Below, piece after piece: positions 9,467 through 18,229 of a stretch of DNA of 54,074 bases. Each line of letters opens with the position of its first letter. Position 1 is the stretch's first letter. The notes beneath the pieces were generated by a model. It was not told the origin of the DNA and did no database searches. It saw only the letters and a list, made by a program, of their open reading frames with translations. The translations under genes were made by a program, and so were the position numbers. The stretch comes from Nitrospinales bacterium. GTDB lineage: Bacteria; Nitrospinota_A; UBA7883; JACRGQ01. The stretch spans positions 1 through 54,074 of the forward strand of contig JAHFEK010000013.1 of NCBI GenBank assembly GCA_023248495.1, in the 5' to 3' direction.

Positions 9467-10132
9467 CTACGCGTTCTTCCCTTCGAGGCGGTAAACTTTT
9501 TCGCGCATCGCGGAGAGGCCGCGCTTTTTGAACGGCTCCAGTTCCGCGCCGGTCATATCCACCTCGCATAGTTTATCGATATTGAAGTGGGGGGAATAGA
9601 GCCGGGTCACCTCGTCTTCGGCGACGGCAAAGGGGGGGCCGGTCATTTTGCTTTGATCGTATTCCACGGTCACCAGCGCCACCCGCGCGGCGGGAGGAAG
9701 TTTTTCCATGACGGCATCGGCATACCGTTGCCGCATGGATGGGGGGAGCGCGATGAGCGAGGCGCGGTCGTACATCGCCCCCGCCGCCGCGAGCCGCGCG
9801 GCGGTCAGCGCGAAGAAATCGCCGCAATAAATGGTGACGCCATCGGCGGTAAATTTTTTAAACGGCGGCTCGTGCGTCACCGTTGGAGGAAGCCGGTTCT
9901 CGCTGAAAAAATCGTTCGCCGCGATCTCGCTCAGTTCCACGCCGATGACCGGATGCCCTTGTGACCGGAGCCAAAGCATGTCGAGGCTTTTGCCGCAAAG
10001 CGGAACAAACACGGGCGCGCCGGGCGGCAGGCCGAGTCCGGGCCAGAACGTCCGCAAGTGCGCGTTGATGGTCTCCTGATGAAAACCGATCTGGTTCTCT
10101 TGCCACCGTTGATGCCAAAAATCCGGTTCCAT
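9467..10132 (-). CDS. tpm: Thiopurine S-methyltransferase-like SAM methyltransferase
   Basis: The 221-residue protein starts MEPDFWHQRWQENQIGFHQ and carries the TPMT fold signatures FVPLCGKSLDMLWL (SAM-binding motif I) and GVELSEIA. The family methylates sulfur, selenium or tellurium compounds; the natural substrate here is unknown. The start at 10130-10132 is chosen by family alignment; upstream in-frame codons are unlike the family. It is a single gene, with hairpin arrays downstream and the receiver-kinase gene upstream. Confidence 0.88.
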   Translation of the reverse strand: MEPDFWHQRWQENQIGFHQETINAHLRTFWPGLGLPPGAPVFVPLCGKSLDMLWLRSQGHPVIGVELSEIAANDFFSENRLPPTVTHEPPFKKFTADGVTIYCGDFFALTAARLAAAGAMYDRASLIALPPSMRQRYADAVMEKLPPAARVALVTVEYDQSKMTGPPFAVAEDEVTRLYSPHFNIDKLCEVDMTGAELEPFKKRGLSAMREKVYRLEGKNA

Positions 10133-10247
10133 AACGGCAATACTACGCGAGGCGGCGGAACATCTCAAGTTCTCCGCGCCCCTCTCTTCCAGTGGGGATA
10201 CCCGTCGGAAACACCACCGGGGAGAAGTTTACTTTCAGAATCAAAAA

Positions 10248-11384
10248 TCAATTCCCCGCGCCGGCCCCTGTGGACGCGGGGAGCAAAACGATGTAGAACG
10301 TGCTCCCCTTCCCCGCTTCCGATTCCACATGTAAACCGCCGCCGTGGGCCTTCATGATGTCGTGGGAAAGCGGCAAACCGAATCCGGTGCCGATTTCCCC
10401 GGCGGTTCCGGCGCGGTTGGTTTTTTCCTCATATTTAAAGATATTCGCCTGTAATGCCGGAGGGATGCCGATACCGGTATCGGCCACCGCGATGGTATCC
10501 CGCTTCCCTTCCGGCAGGTAGACATTGACGCTGTCCCCCTTGCGGCAAAACTTGACGGCATTGGAAATAACATTATGCAGCACCTCCCGCAACAGCATCG
10601 TATCAGCGTGCATAACGGTGTTTTCGGGAATGGCGGCTGAAAGTTCCACCCCTTTGGACAGGGCCATGGGGGCGAACGCCTCAATCTCTTCCCGCACCAT
10701 GGCGCCGACTTCAACGGGAACAATGCGCGGCATTATTTTGCCCGTTAAGAATCGCCCGGTATCGAGCAGATCGGAAATAAGCCCAAGCATCCTCTTAATG
10801 GAATCGAGGCCTATATCAATAAAATTTTCCAGATCAACGAGATGTATCGCGGAAATTTCTTTTCTGGTCATCTTAAGGATCAATTGCAGGCCGGTCAAAG
10901 GGCTTCTCAGGTCGTGCGAAACAAGGGAAACGAATTTATCCTTGAGACGCGTGGCTTCTTCAGCCTGCTCCTTGGCTTCCCGCAATTCCCCCAGCGTTTG
11001 AAAGTGCGAGATGGCGTACCGGACCGCCCGCTCCAAAACTATTGCGGAGATATCGGATTTCAATAGATAGTCGGCGGCGCCCAAGCGCATCGCCTCCATG
11101 TCGACCTCATGATCGCCTTGGCCGGTGAGGATAATGACCGGCTTGCGGCATCCCCGGCGGATAACGGCGCCCAAAAGTTCCAGCCCGGTTCTTTCGCCCA
11201 AGCGGTAGTCGATGAAATACACGTCATGGCGGTTTTCCATGATGAGCCGCTCCCCCTCTTCATAGGTGGCGGCCCACTCCACGCGGTGCGGCGGGCACGC
11301 TATATCTTCGAACGCCGCCCGCGCGAGGACGTAATCATCCTCGTCGTCATCGACAACAAGGACTTTGATTTCCATCGGGAGCAT
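10248..11384 (-). CDS. Receiver domain-histidine kinase
   Basis: This 378-residue soluble protein has an N-terminal receiver domain (phosphoacceptor D59 in FIDYRLG) and a coiled linker (about 125-150). A HisKA domain follows (H157 in LVSHDLRSPL), then an HATPase domain with an N-box (NVISNAVKFC) and G-boxes (DTGIGIP, GTGFGLPL). A receiver upstream of a kinase suggests that another kinase's phosphoryl signal sets its activity. Its ATG lies 1 nt after the stop of the Rcp1-like regulator, so it belongs to the ethylene-receptor operon. Its ATPase domain is close to that of the hybrid kinase at 13738-17016, which suggests paralogy. Confidence 0.88.
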   Translation of the reverse strand: MLPMEIKVLVVDDDEDDYVLARAAFEDIACPPHRVEWAATYEEGERLIMENRHDVYFIDYRLGERTGLELLGAVIRRGCRKPVIILTGQGDHEVDMEAMRLGAADYLLKSDISAIVLERAVRYAISHFQTLGELREAKEQAEEATRLKDKFVSLVSHDLRSPLTGLQLILKMTRKEISAIHLVDLENFIDIGLDSIKRMLGLISDLLDTGRFLTGKIMPRIVPVEVGAMVREEIEAFAPMALSKGVELSAAIPENTVMHADTMLLREVLHNVISNAVKFCRKGDSVNVYLPEGKRDTIAVADTGIGIPPALQANIFKYEEKTNRAGTAGEIGTGFGLPLSHDIMKAHGGGLHVESEAGKGSTFYIVLLPASTGAGAGN

Positions 11385-11385
11385 G

Positions 11386-11835
11386 TTACGGTTCCCGTGG
11401 CATTTCGACGATCTCGAGCCAATACCGTTGCAGGGAGCGGACTACTTCGATAAACCGTTCCACGTTGACCGGCTTGACGATAAAAGAGTTGGCGCCGATG
11501 TCGTAGGAACGGATGATATCCTCTTCCGCCTTCGAGGTGGTAAGCACCACCACCGGAATACGCCGCAGGTCGGGGTGGTTCTTGATCTCCTTGAGCGCCT
11601 CACGGCCATCCATGCGGGGCATATTAAGATCAAGCAGGATCAGCCCCGGCAACGATGGTTCGTTCTTGCCGGCGAATTTTCCCCGGCTGTGCAGATAGTC
11701 CAAAAGTTCTTCGCCATCCGCCACTTCAACTATCGGGTTGGTGAGGCGGAATTCCTTGAACGCCTCAATGATCAGCAGCCGGTCGTCTCCGTCATCGTCA
11801 GCGATAACGATGGTCACAGGTCTTTTTGGCGGCAT
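11386..11835 (-). CDS. Rcp1-like single-domain response regulator
   Basis: The 149-residue protein is a lone receiver domain: an acidic pocket (ADDDGDD, residues 12-18), phosphoacceptor D69 in LLDLNMP, the Thr of VVLTTSKAEED, and the Lys of FIVKPV. Spacing and motifs match the Rcp1 family that partners phytochrome-type and related kinases. It begins 1 nt after the stop of the kinase with the ethylene-binding domain and ends 1 nt before the receiver-kinase, so a three-component relay is likely. There is no output domain. Confidence 0.9.
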   Translation of the reverse strand: MPPKRPVTIVIADDDGDDRLLIIEAFKEFRLTNPIVEVADGEELLDYLHSRGKFAGKNEPSLPGLILLDLNMPRMDGREALKEIKNHPDLRRIPVVVLTTSKAEEDIIRSYDIGANSFIVKPVNVERFIEVVRSLQRYWLEIVEMPREP

Positions 11836-11836
11836 T

Positions 11837-13423
11837 TTATTTCCCCTCCTGCAATTTTTGGTATAAAGGCAAAATTACGGTAAACCGGCTTCCCTCGCCA
11901 AGCCGGCTTTTCACTTCAATGCTTCCGTTATGCCGGTCAACGATCTTCCTGCAAATGGCCAACCCCACGCCGGTTCCCTTATATACCCCCCTGCCGTGCA
12001 ATCTCTGGAAAACGCCGAAGATCCGGTCGACATATTTTTCGTCGAAGCCGATCCCGTTATCCTCCACCCTGACCAACACCAGCTCTCCCGGGGCATACTG
12101 TTTCCCGCCCACTTCCCGCGCCGCTTCATTGAATGCCGCCTGGACAGCGATGCGGCACGGCTCCGCCGGGCGGCGGTATTTGATGCTGTTGCCGATAAGG
12201 TTTTGGAATAGTTGCTGCATCTGCATACGGTCCGCGGCGATGACCGGCAATGAGCCCGCGGTGACGGCCGCTCCCGCCTCGCTGATGGACACTTCCAGGT
12301 CTTCAAGCACTTCTTTCAGCACCAAGCTCAAATCCACTGGTTCAAATGGCTTTGCCCGCGTGGTAACGCGCGAGAACGTCAAAAGATCTTCGATCAGAAG
12401 GCTCATCCGTTCAGAAGCCGAGATCATGCGGGCCAGGTAATCGGCCCCTTTTTCGTCCAGCGCGGAGCCGAGATGCATTTTCAGGCGGTCGCCGAAACCG
12501 GTGACCTTGCGCAACGGTTCCTGAAGATCGTGCGAGGCGATATAGACGAACTCCCGCAGTTCCTGGTTGGCATTCTCTATTTCACGCATCGCCTCGCGCA
12601 ACCTTTCCTCCGCGCGTTTCCGTTCGGTTACATCCTCATAGGCTCCCACCAATCCGATAACATTCCCATCGGGGTCTGATAGCGGCACCTTGCTTGTGGA
12701 GACATAACGGGTTTGACCATCCGGGCTTATATACGATTCCTCAAGAGCAATGATCGGGTCCCCGCTTATTAACACGCGGCGGTCATCCGCCCGGTATTTT
12801 TCCGCAAGCCCGGGTAAAAAAAACTCGCCATCCGTTTTGTCGATGACCTGCCCGGGGGATGCCAAGCCAAGGTTCATGGCGTGTCTGTGATTGCAGCCAA
12901 GATACCGCAGCTCGGTATTTTTCCAGAATACCGCGGCGGGAATGGCATCCAGCACATGATGCAGCAAACCGGCCAGCTCCCTTTGGCTTTTCTCGGCAAG
13001 TTTCCTGGCTGCGATTTCCTCCTGCAATGCGTTGTTCGCCTCCTCAAGCTGGCGCTTGCTTGGCATGGCAAGCAATTTGGGGATCAGCGGCCACATAATA
13101 ACGGCCGTGAAAACCGAAATGACCGCCGTGGCGGCCTTAACCGCCACATCAAGGTAATAGAACGGCTTCCATATGATTATCGCGCCCAGCAGATGGGTGG
13201 TTCCGCACAGCACGATGAACGCCGCAAACAGGGCGAGGATCCACCGGTGCTCGAAATCCGTCCGCTTCCTGACAAACCACATCAGGGCCAAGGGGATGGA
13301 AAAATAAGAAGCCGCTATTAGAATATCGGATACGACGCTCGACCAGAGCAGGCCCGGATCCCACAGGAGGCAAACGCCATGCGGCATGAATTCCCCGTGG
13401 GAAAAAACGCTCGCGACATCCAT
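11837..13423 (-). CDS. Membrane histidine kinase with an ETR1-type ethylene-binding domain
   Basis: The 528-residue kinase has three N-terminal membrane helices (about residues 25-115), a coiled segment and a PAS domain (about 150-268). A HisKA domain follows (H298 in YIASHDLQEPL), then an HATPase domain (NLIGNSIKY, DNGIGFDEKY, GTGVGLAI). Plant ETR1 uses D25, Y32, I35, P36, I62, C65 and H69 for Cu(I) and ethylene; here D33, Y40, I43, P44, I70, C73 and H77 occur at exactly the same spacing, with YFSIPL and FIVLCG.TH conserved. Bacterial homologues such as Synechocystis SynEtr1 bind ethylene. The start at 13421-13423 has GGAGGG 9 nt upstream. The receiver gene follows after 1 nt. Ethylene sensing is inferred, not shown. 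Confidence 0.9.
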   Translation of the reverse strand: MDVASVFSHGEFMPHGVCLLWDPGLLWSSVVSDILIAASYFSIPLALMWFVRKRTDFEHRWILALFAAFIVLCGTTHLLGAIIIWKPFYYLDVAVKAATAVISVFTAVIMWPLIPKLLAMPSKRQLEEANNALQEEIAARKLAEKSQRELAGLLHHVLDAIPAAVFWKNTELRYLGCNHRHAMNLGLASPGQVIDKTDGEFFLPGLAEKYRADDRRVLISGDPIIALEESYISPDGQTRYVSTSKVPLSDPDGNVIGLVGAYEDVTERKRAEERLREAMREIENANQELREFVYIASHDLQEPLRKVTGFGDRLKMHLGSALDEKGADYLARMISASERMSLLIEDLLTFSRVTTRAKPFEPVDLSLVLKEVLEDLEVSISEAGAAVTAGSLPVIAADRMQMQQLFQNLIGNSIKYRRPAEPCRIAVQAAFNEAAREVGGKQYAPGELVLVRVEDNGIGFDEKYVDRIFGVFQRLHGRGVYKGTGVGLAICRKIVDRHNGSIEVKSRLGEGSRFTVILPLYQKLQEGK

Positions 13424-13558
13424 ACGGAAATTCCCTCCATTAGAGTCCGCCCGTATTTTAACGCAAAGCCGCCCCCGCCGCACGAACGATATGCGGCAAT
13501 CTCTTTCCGGCAAGGGATTCTTCGCCTGCGGCCCGAATGATTGTCCACCCCGCCAAAT

Positions 13559-13658
13559 CCGGGCAGGCACGGCAATCCTGCCGTGCAACCGGCCCGGCGG
13601 GTCGAAATCTCTTGGCGCCAGCGCGCCAATGGGAGGCATGATTGCCTCCCCTGCCCGG
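13559..13658. repeat. Hairpin-array repeat E with outer inverted repeat
   Basis: An outer inverted repeat (CCGGGCAGG at 13559-13567, CCTGCCCGG at 13650-13658) encloses consecutive hairpins. These are GCACGGCA/TGCCGTGC (13567-13586, loop ATCC), a GGCCC/GGGTC pair, TTGGCGC/GCGCCAA (near 13612-13629) and GGGAGGC/GCCTCCC (13631-13650). It fills most of the 314-bp space 13424-13737 between two kinase genes; I see nothing else there. Confidence 0.7.
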
Positions 13659-13737
13659 GCGCGGATCGAAAAATGGTTTTCCGCGCCCCCCGAATTGTTT
13701 ATCTGCCGGCTTCAGGAATGAGTGCTCTGCCAGACAA

Positions 13738-16700
13738 CTACCCGATGAATCGTCTCACGCGCGGGAAGAAATCGGCTTTGTCGATCTTCTTGGTGACGAA
13801 ATCATCCCCGCCGAATCTGAAAATGGAATCCCGCATTTCCATGCCGAATTCTCCGCTCTGAACAATCACCGGTATATCCTTGGTTTCTGGCACGCCTTTG
13901 ATCCGTTTCAAAAGTTCAAGGCCATCCATAATCGGCATCTGAATGTCGGTGATAACCAAATCAGGCCGAACGCCCGCAATCTTATTGAGGGCATCCTGCC
14001 CGTTCTCCGCCTCAAGGATGTCGGCCTTCATCTCCCGCAGTTGCAGCGTTTGGAGAAGGCGCGCATGTTTGTCGTCATCCACAATAAGTATCTTGGGCCG
14101 GACGTACGGCAGCTTTAGGCTGAAGAGGCACCCTTTGCCGGGTATGCTCTCAACCGCCAACCCCCCTCCGTGCAGTTGCATGATCTCCTTAACCAGCGGC
14201 AAGCCAAACCCGGTGCCGGTTTCGCCGGCGGTTCCCGGCGTGGAGGTCTTTTTCTCAAATTTGAAAAGGTCGGCCAGCAGATCGGGCGGGATGCCCGGCC
14301 CGGTATCATGCACGCAGATAGTTGATGCGTCCTCTTTTCCGAGGGAGATGGTGATATGATCGCCGCTTTTGCAGAACTTTATGGCGTTGGTGACGAGATT
14401 CTGAACCGCCTCGGTAAGCAAGGTTTTATCGCCGTAAATGCGGCTGTTTACCGGTATCGTATTTTCAATCCCTATTCCCTTTTGCGCCGCGAGATGGGCA
14501 TAATTGCCGGCCATCATCACGCCCAAATAATCCGCATCGAAAAACTGCCGGTTCAGCTTCAACTGTCCGGTCTTGAACCTGCTTATCGTCAACAGATCCT
14601 CAATGAGGCGGACCATCGCCTGGCCCGATTCCACCGTCCTGTCCAGAATCAGCTTCACCCCCTCGTTCGCGGATTCGCCGTAATCATTGCGCACCAATTT
14701 CAGGAACCCGATCATCGACGACAACGGAGTTTTCAGGTCGTGCGATACCAACGACACGAACTTGTCCTTCAGATTGTTTGCCTCTTCGGCATCTTCCTTG
14801 GCCTTGCGCAGGCTGTCCTCCGCTTTTTTACGCGCGGTGATGTCCTCGGAAATTCCCAACAGGTACTCCGGCTCGCCTTGTTTGTCACGAAGCCCCAATT
14901 TTCTTGTATGAAGGATGCGTATTCCGGCCGGCGTCTGGATGGGTTCTTCCGGTATGTCGGTTATGCCTTCTTTTTTCAAAGTCTCGCGGTCTTTTTCCAC
15001 AAAGAAGTCCGCCTGCTCCTTCGGAAAAAAATCGTAATCGTTGCGGCCTATCAGCTCATCGCGGCCATGCCCCAGCAGCGCCTCGCCGGCGCGGTTGAAC
15101 AACTCGAAGCGCAGGTCGGACGCCCTTTTGAGGAAAATCATGTTAGGTATGTTTTCGACGATGGCGTCCAACAATTGGTTGTTCTTCCGCATCGCTTCCC
15201 CGGCCGCCTTTTGGGCGGTGACGTCGATGATGTGCAAAAACAGGTGTAACGGCTTGCCCTGCGCATCCTTGATGAGCGAGGCGACCACGGAACACCAAAT
15301 AATGTTGCCATCCTTGCGGATATACCGCTTTTCAACCTGCAATTTTTTCGCCTCGCCGCGCGCCACCATCTGCAGCCACTCCACCCCTATATTCAAGTCA
15401 TCAGGGTGCGTAATATCCTGAAAGGATTTCCCCAGCAAATCCTGATCCCCGTAACCGTACATCCGGCACAATGCGGCGTTCATCCGCACAAATTTTCCAT
15501 CCAGGGCCACAAAGGCCATGCCCGATGTGGCATTGTCGAAGGTCGCCCTCAACTGTTCTTCGGATTCCCGCACGGCCCGCTCCGCCTTCACGCGTTCGCT
15601 GATGTCCCGCATGGCGGTAATGCGGGCTTTCACGCCCTGGTACATGATGGAGCGGCCCCGCATTTCTATGGGAAACAGCGTGCCGTCTTTCTTGCGCCCC
15701 ATCACATCGTATACTTCCTCGCTGCCCCGTCTGATATGATCCATGATGATGGCGTGCGATTCCGGCGGGGAGAGGTCTACCGGAACTTTGCCGATGATGT
15801 CCTCCGGCTCGTACCCGAACATCCTGGCGAAGGCGCTGTTGCAATCGACCACCTTCCCGTCGATATTGATGACGATCCCTTCAAAACCCGCTTCTGAAAA
15901 CTGGCGGTAACGTTCCTCGCTTTCCCGCATGGCTTCTTCCGCAGCTTTACGTTCCGAAATGTCTTTGCCGACCCCGATGAAACCAAGCGGTTCGCCATCC
16001 GGATTTCTCCAAACCGCGCCGTTGCAAAGGTGCGGCACCAACGCGCCGTCATGCCGTATGAAACGAACCTCGATGGAGGCCGATCCTTTTTCGAACACCT
16101 CCCTGATGCCTTCAAATACGACCGGGCGATCCTCTTCGCAGACGAAATCGGCCGCCGGCCGCCCCATCATCCGCTCGTGCGTGAGGCCGCACATTTGCTG
16201 GAGGGCCGAGTTCCATTTAATAAGCTGGCCGTTGGGATTAATTACATAAAGGACATCCGGTTGCGCATCCATAATGGAGGCCAGCTCATTTCTAACTTTT
16301 TCCCGCTCAACGCTTTCCGCGCGCAGCAGATGGGCCGCGGATTCCGCCACGTCGCGCGCCTTGCCCATCTCCGCCGCCAACGCGGCATTTTCAAATGACA
16401 GCGTGATGGCGCTTCGCACGGTGCGGGCATTGTTCCTCGTGATAATAACCAGCATCAGGTAATAGATGACCAGCATGATGCCAACGGGAAAATGCGCCAC
16501 ACTTCCCATCGCGAGGTTTTTAACCGCGATGGGAAAAAGCGAGGCGGCCAAATACGCCTGCGCCGTGCGGGGCATCGCGGCATAGGCGAAGGTGCCCCCC
16601 GCCGCCATGCCGCCGATCATCAAGGCGATAAACATCTGTTCCGAAATCGAATCGGCAGGATATGCCACCAGCGGCGCCACGCCCCAGATCAATCCCGCGA

Positions 16701-17016
16701 TGACGGTGAGGAATGACTGCATCCGGCTCCAAAAAACCGGATCAAACGCCCCCTGCGCATGGCGGCGGAACGCAAGGTAATACCAAACGCGAATCCCCGT
16801 CCAGAGCAAAACCAGCACAAACCACTCAAGGACATAGGTAACGCCGATTTCATGGCTGAGAATATACAGAAGGAGCGAGGCGCCTATCGGCACCGTGAAA
16901 AAAACACCGAGCAGGTTTTGATGGGAATGGCGAAGGCACTCCCGGTCTATGGATAACTTATCTACCGGCGGCGCGGACAAAGTTCCGCCGCCACTGCCAT
17001 TCTCCCCGGCGGACAT
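13738..17016 (-). CDS. Hybrid sensor histidine kinase with multiple PAS domains
   Basis: This 1092-residue protein has an N-terminal region with about six hydrophobic helices (residues 35-200) and a coiled coil. Four PAS domains follow (about 240-365, 375-490, 495-615, 625-745), then HisKA (H759 in LVSHDLKTPL), HATPase (N-box NLVTNAIKFC, GTGFGLPL) and a C-terminal receiver (D1024 in LVITDIQMP). The architecture fits an integrating sensor whose phosphoryl group goes to its own receiver and onward to an Hpt protein not seen here. The start at 17014-17016 follows GGGAG. It lies upstream of the ethylene-receptor operon but is separated from it by repeat E. The ligand is unknown. Confidence 0.9.
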   Translation of the reverse strand: MSAGENGSGGGTLSAPPVDKLSIDRECLRHSHQNLLGVFFTVPIGASLLLYILSHEIGVTYVLEWFVLVLLWTGIRVWYYLAFRRHAQGAFDPVFWSRMQSFLTVIAGLIWGVAPLVAYPADSISEQMFIALMIGGMAAGGTFAYAAMPRTAQAYLAASLFPIAVKNLAMGSVAHFPVGIMLVIYYLMLVIITRNNARTVRSAITLSFENAALAAEMGKARDVAESAAHLLRAESVEREKVRNELASIMDAQPDVLYVINPNGQLIKWNSALQQMCGLTHERMMGRPAADFVCEEDRPVVFEGIREVFEKGSASIEVRFIRHDGALVPHLCNGAVWRNPDGEPLGFIGVGKDISERKAAEEAMRESEERYRQFSEAGFEGIVINIDGKVVDCNSAFARMFGYEPEDIIGKVPVDLSPPESHAIIMDHIRRGSEEVYDVMGRKKDGTLFPIEMRGRSIMYQGVKARITAMRDISERVKAERAVRESEEQLRATFDNATSGMAFVALDGKFVRMNAALCRMYGYGDQDLLGKSFQDITHPDDLNIGVEWLQMVARGEAKKLQVEKRYIRKDGNIIWCSVVASLIKDAQGKPLHLFLHIIDVTAQKAAGEAMRKNNQLLDAIVENIPNMIFLKRASDLRFELFNRAGEALLGHGRDELIGRNDYDFFPKEQADFFVEKDRETLKKEGITDIPEEPIQTPAGIRILHTRKLGLRDKQGEPEYLLGISEDITARKKAEDSLRKAKEDAEEANNLKDKFVSLVSHDLKTPLSSMIGFLKLVRNDYGESANEGVKLILDRTVESGQAMVRLIEDLLTISRFKTGQLKLNRQFFDADYLGVMMAGNYAHLAAQKGIGIENTIPVNSRIYGDKTLLTEAVQNLVTNAIKFCKSGDHITISLGKEDASTICVHDTGPGIPPDLLADLFKFEKKTSTPGTAGETGTGFGLPLVKEIMQLHGGGLAVESIPGKGCLFSLKLPYVRPKILIVDDDKHARLLQTLQLREMKADILEAENGQDALNKIAGVRPDLVITDIQMPIMDGLELLKRIKGVPETKDIPVIVQSGEFGMEMRDSIFRFGGDDFVTKKIDKADFFPRVRRFIG

Positions 17017-17135
17017 TTTATGCTCTCCCTCTCCGATGCCAACGGATAGATTACCGCGCTTATTTTAGCCGTTTCCCCACTATCGGCATTTTACCACTTG
17101 CGGCCACTGAATATGAACATTTTGCTTTGTCCGGC

Positions 17136-17157
17136 GGGGAATTTCTTTAAATTCCCC
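17136..17157. repeat. Perfect 9-bp inverted repeat
   Basis: GGGGAATTT and AAATTCCCC form a perfect 9-bp stem with a 4-nt loop in the 193-bp gap between the hybrid kinase start and mobBA. It lacks a clear T-run on either strand, so a terminator role is doubtful; it may be an operator or a degenerate repeat. Confidence 0.45.
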
Positions 17158-17209
17158 TAGCCTCCCTCTCTGGCTGCCGGGGCAAGCCGGGGATAACAGG
17201 GAAAAATTA

Positions 17210-18229
17210 TTACAGGTCGGCGGGGGTGTTCAGGTTGATGAGGCGGAGCGGATCGTAGAGACGGGAATCGCCCTTGATGCCAAACTTATCAAGCAGGCGG
17301 GTTATCGACATCTCGCCGCCATGTTCGCGCGCGATGCGGGCCAGCAGTTGCGACGAATAGCAGGCGGCCAGCGGCTCCAGCCCCTTTTCCGATCGCGGCC
17401 CCATAAACCGAAACGCCGGTTCGCGCCGCCCAAAGCGGCTGACATAGCCATCGTCGATATTCGGCATATCCACCGCGAAGATGAGCCAATCTACATCGGG
17501 CGCGAAACGGTGCGCCGCCACGATGCCCGCCAGAGGCCCCTCGAAACCGGGGGCGTCGGCTATCCGCTCGGCCTCCACCAACGCGGGAGGGAGCGGGCCG
17601 GAACCAAGCAGATATATACGGTTGGCGTGATTCTTCACCACGCCGTACACATGCTCGGCCAGTGTGGCGTTCCCGGCGGGGAGCAACGCCTTGGGGCTGC
17701 CCATCCGGGTGCTCTTTCCGCCGACCAACACGCCGGCGTAGAGCGGCTTCAGCAGCAGCGCCCGCACCAGCCAGAAGCCGACCTGATCCGCGATTTGCCC
17801 GGTTTCGTTGTGCCGCAGCGATCCGTGGCCCCCGACCTCGTATATCACCTTGTCCGCCTCAACCGAATCCTCGCCACCGGCGTGGGGATGAACCCATATT
17901 TTTTCCCACGGGGCGTTTTTGTATCCTTCCACAATGATGATGTCGCATTCGGCGAACGACGGGGGACAGACGAATTCTTCGCCGCCGTGCGTTCTCAAAA
18001 AACCCTCATCGGGCGAACCGGCGGCAATCACCCGCGCGCCCGCCTTGAAAATGCGGTCGGTATCCTTCCCCTCGGTATCCACCTGGAGGCCGTGCGCATC
18101 GTGCTTCAGATAGGCGACCGACAGGCCGCGCCGCGCCAGCTTGGAGATGATCCGTTCGATGATGGTGGTTTTGCCGGAACCACTATAGCCGCAAAAGCCG
18201 ATGACCGGCACGCCGCTCAGAAATTCCAT
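17210..18229 (-). CDS. MobB-MobA fusion, molybdopterin guanine dinucleotide synthesis
   Basis: The 339-residue protein joins an N-terminal MobB GTPase (P-loop GYSGSGKTT near residue 15, about 1-150) to a C-terminal MobA nucleotidyltransferase (signature LVGGKSTRMGSPKALL near residue 167, metal-binding FAVDMPN near 250). MobA links GMP to Mo-molybdopterin; MobB binds GTP and assists. Its start overlaps the 3' end of moeA by 13 bp, so they form a unit. No molybdoenzyme gene lies in the window. Confidence 0.92.
   Translation of the reverse strand: MEFLSGVPVIGFCGYSGSGKTTIIERIISKLARRGLSVAYLKHDAHGLQVDTEGKDTDRIFKAGARVIAAGSPDEGFLRTHGGEEFVCPPSFAECDIIIVEGYKNAPWEKIWVHPHAGGEDSVEADKVIYEVGGHGSLRHNETGQIADQVGFWLVRALLLKPLYAGVLVGGKSTRMGSPKALLPAGNATLAEHVYGVVKNHANRIYLLGSGPLPPALVEAERIADAPGFEGPLAGIVAAHRFAPDVDWLIFAVDMPNIDDGYVSRFGRREPAFRFMGPRSEKGLEPLAACYSSQLLARIAREHGGEMSITRLLDKFGIKGDSRLYDPLRLINLNTPADL

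Noticed and set aside
17136-17157. Terminator of mobBA
   Set aside because: The stem is perfect, but there is no T-run on the minus strand after it.
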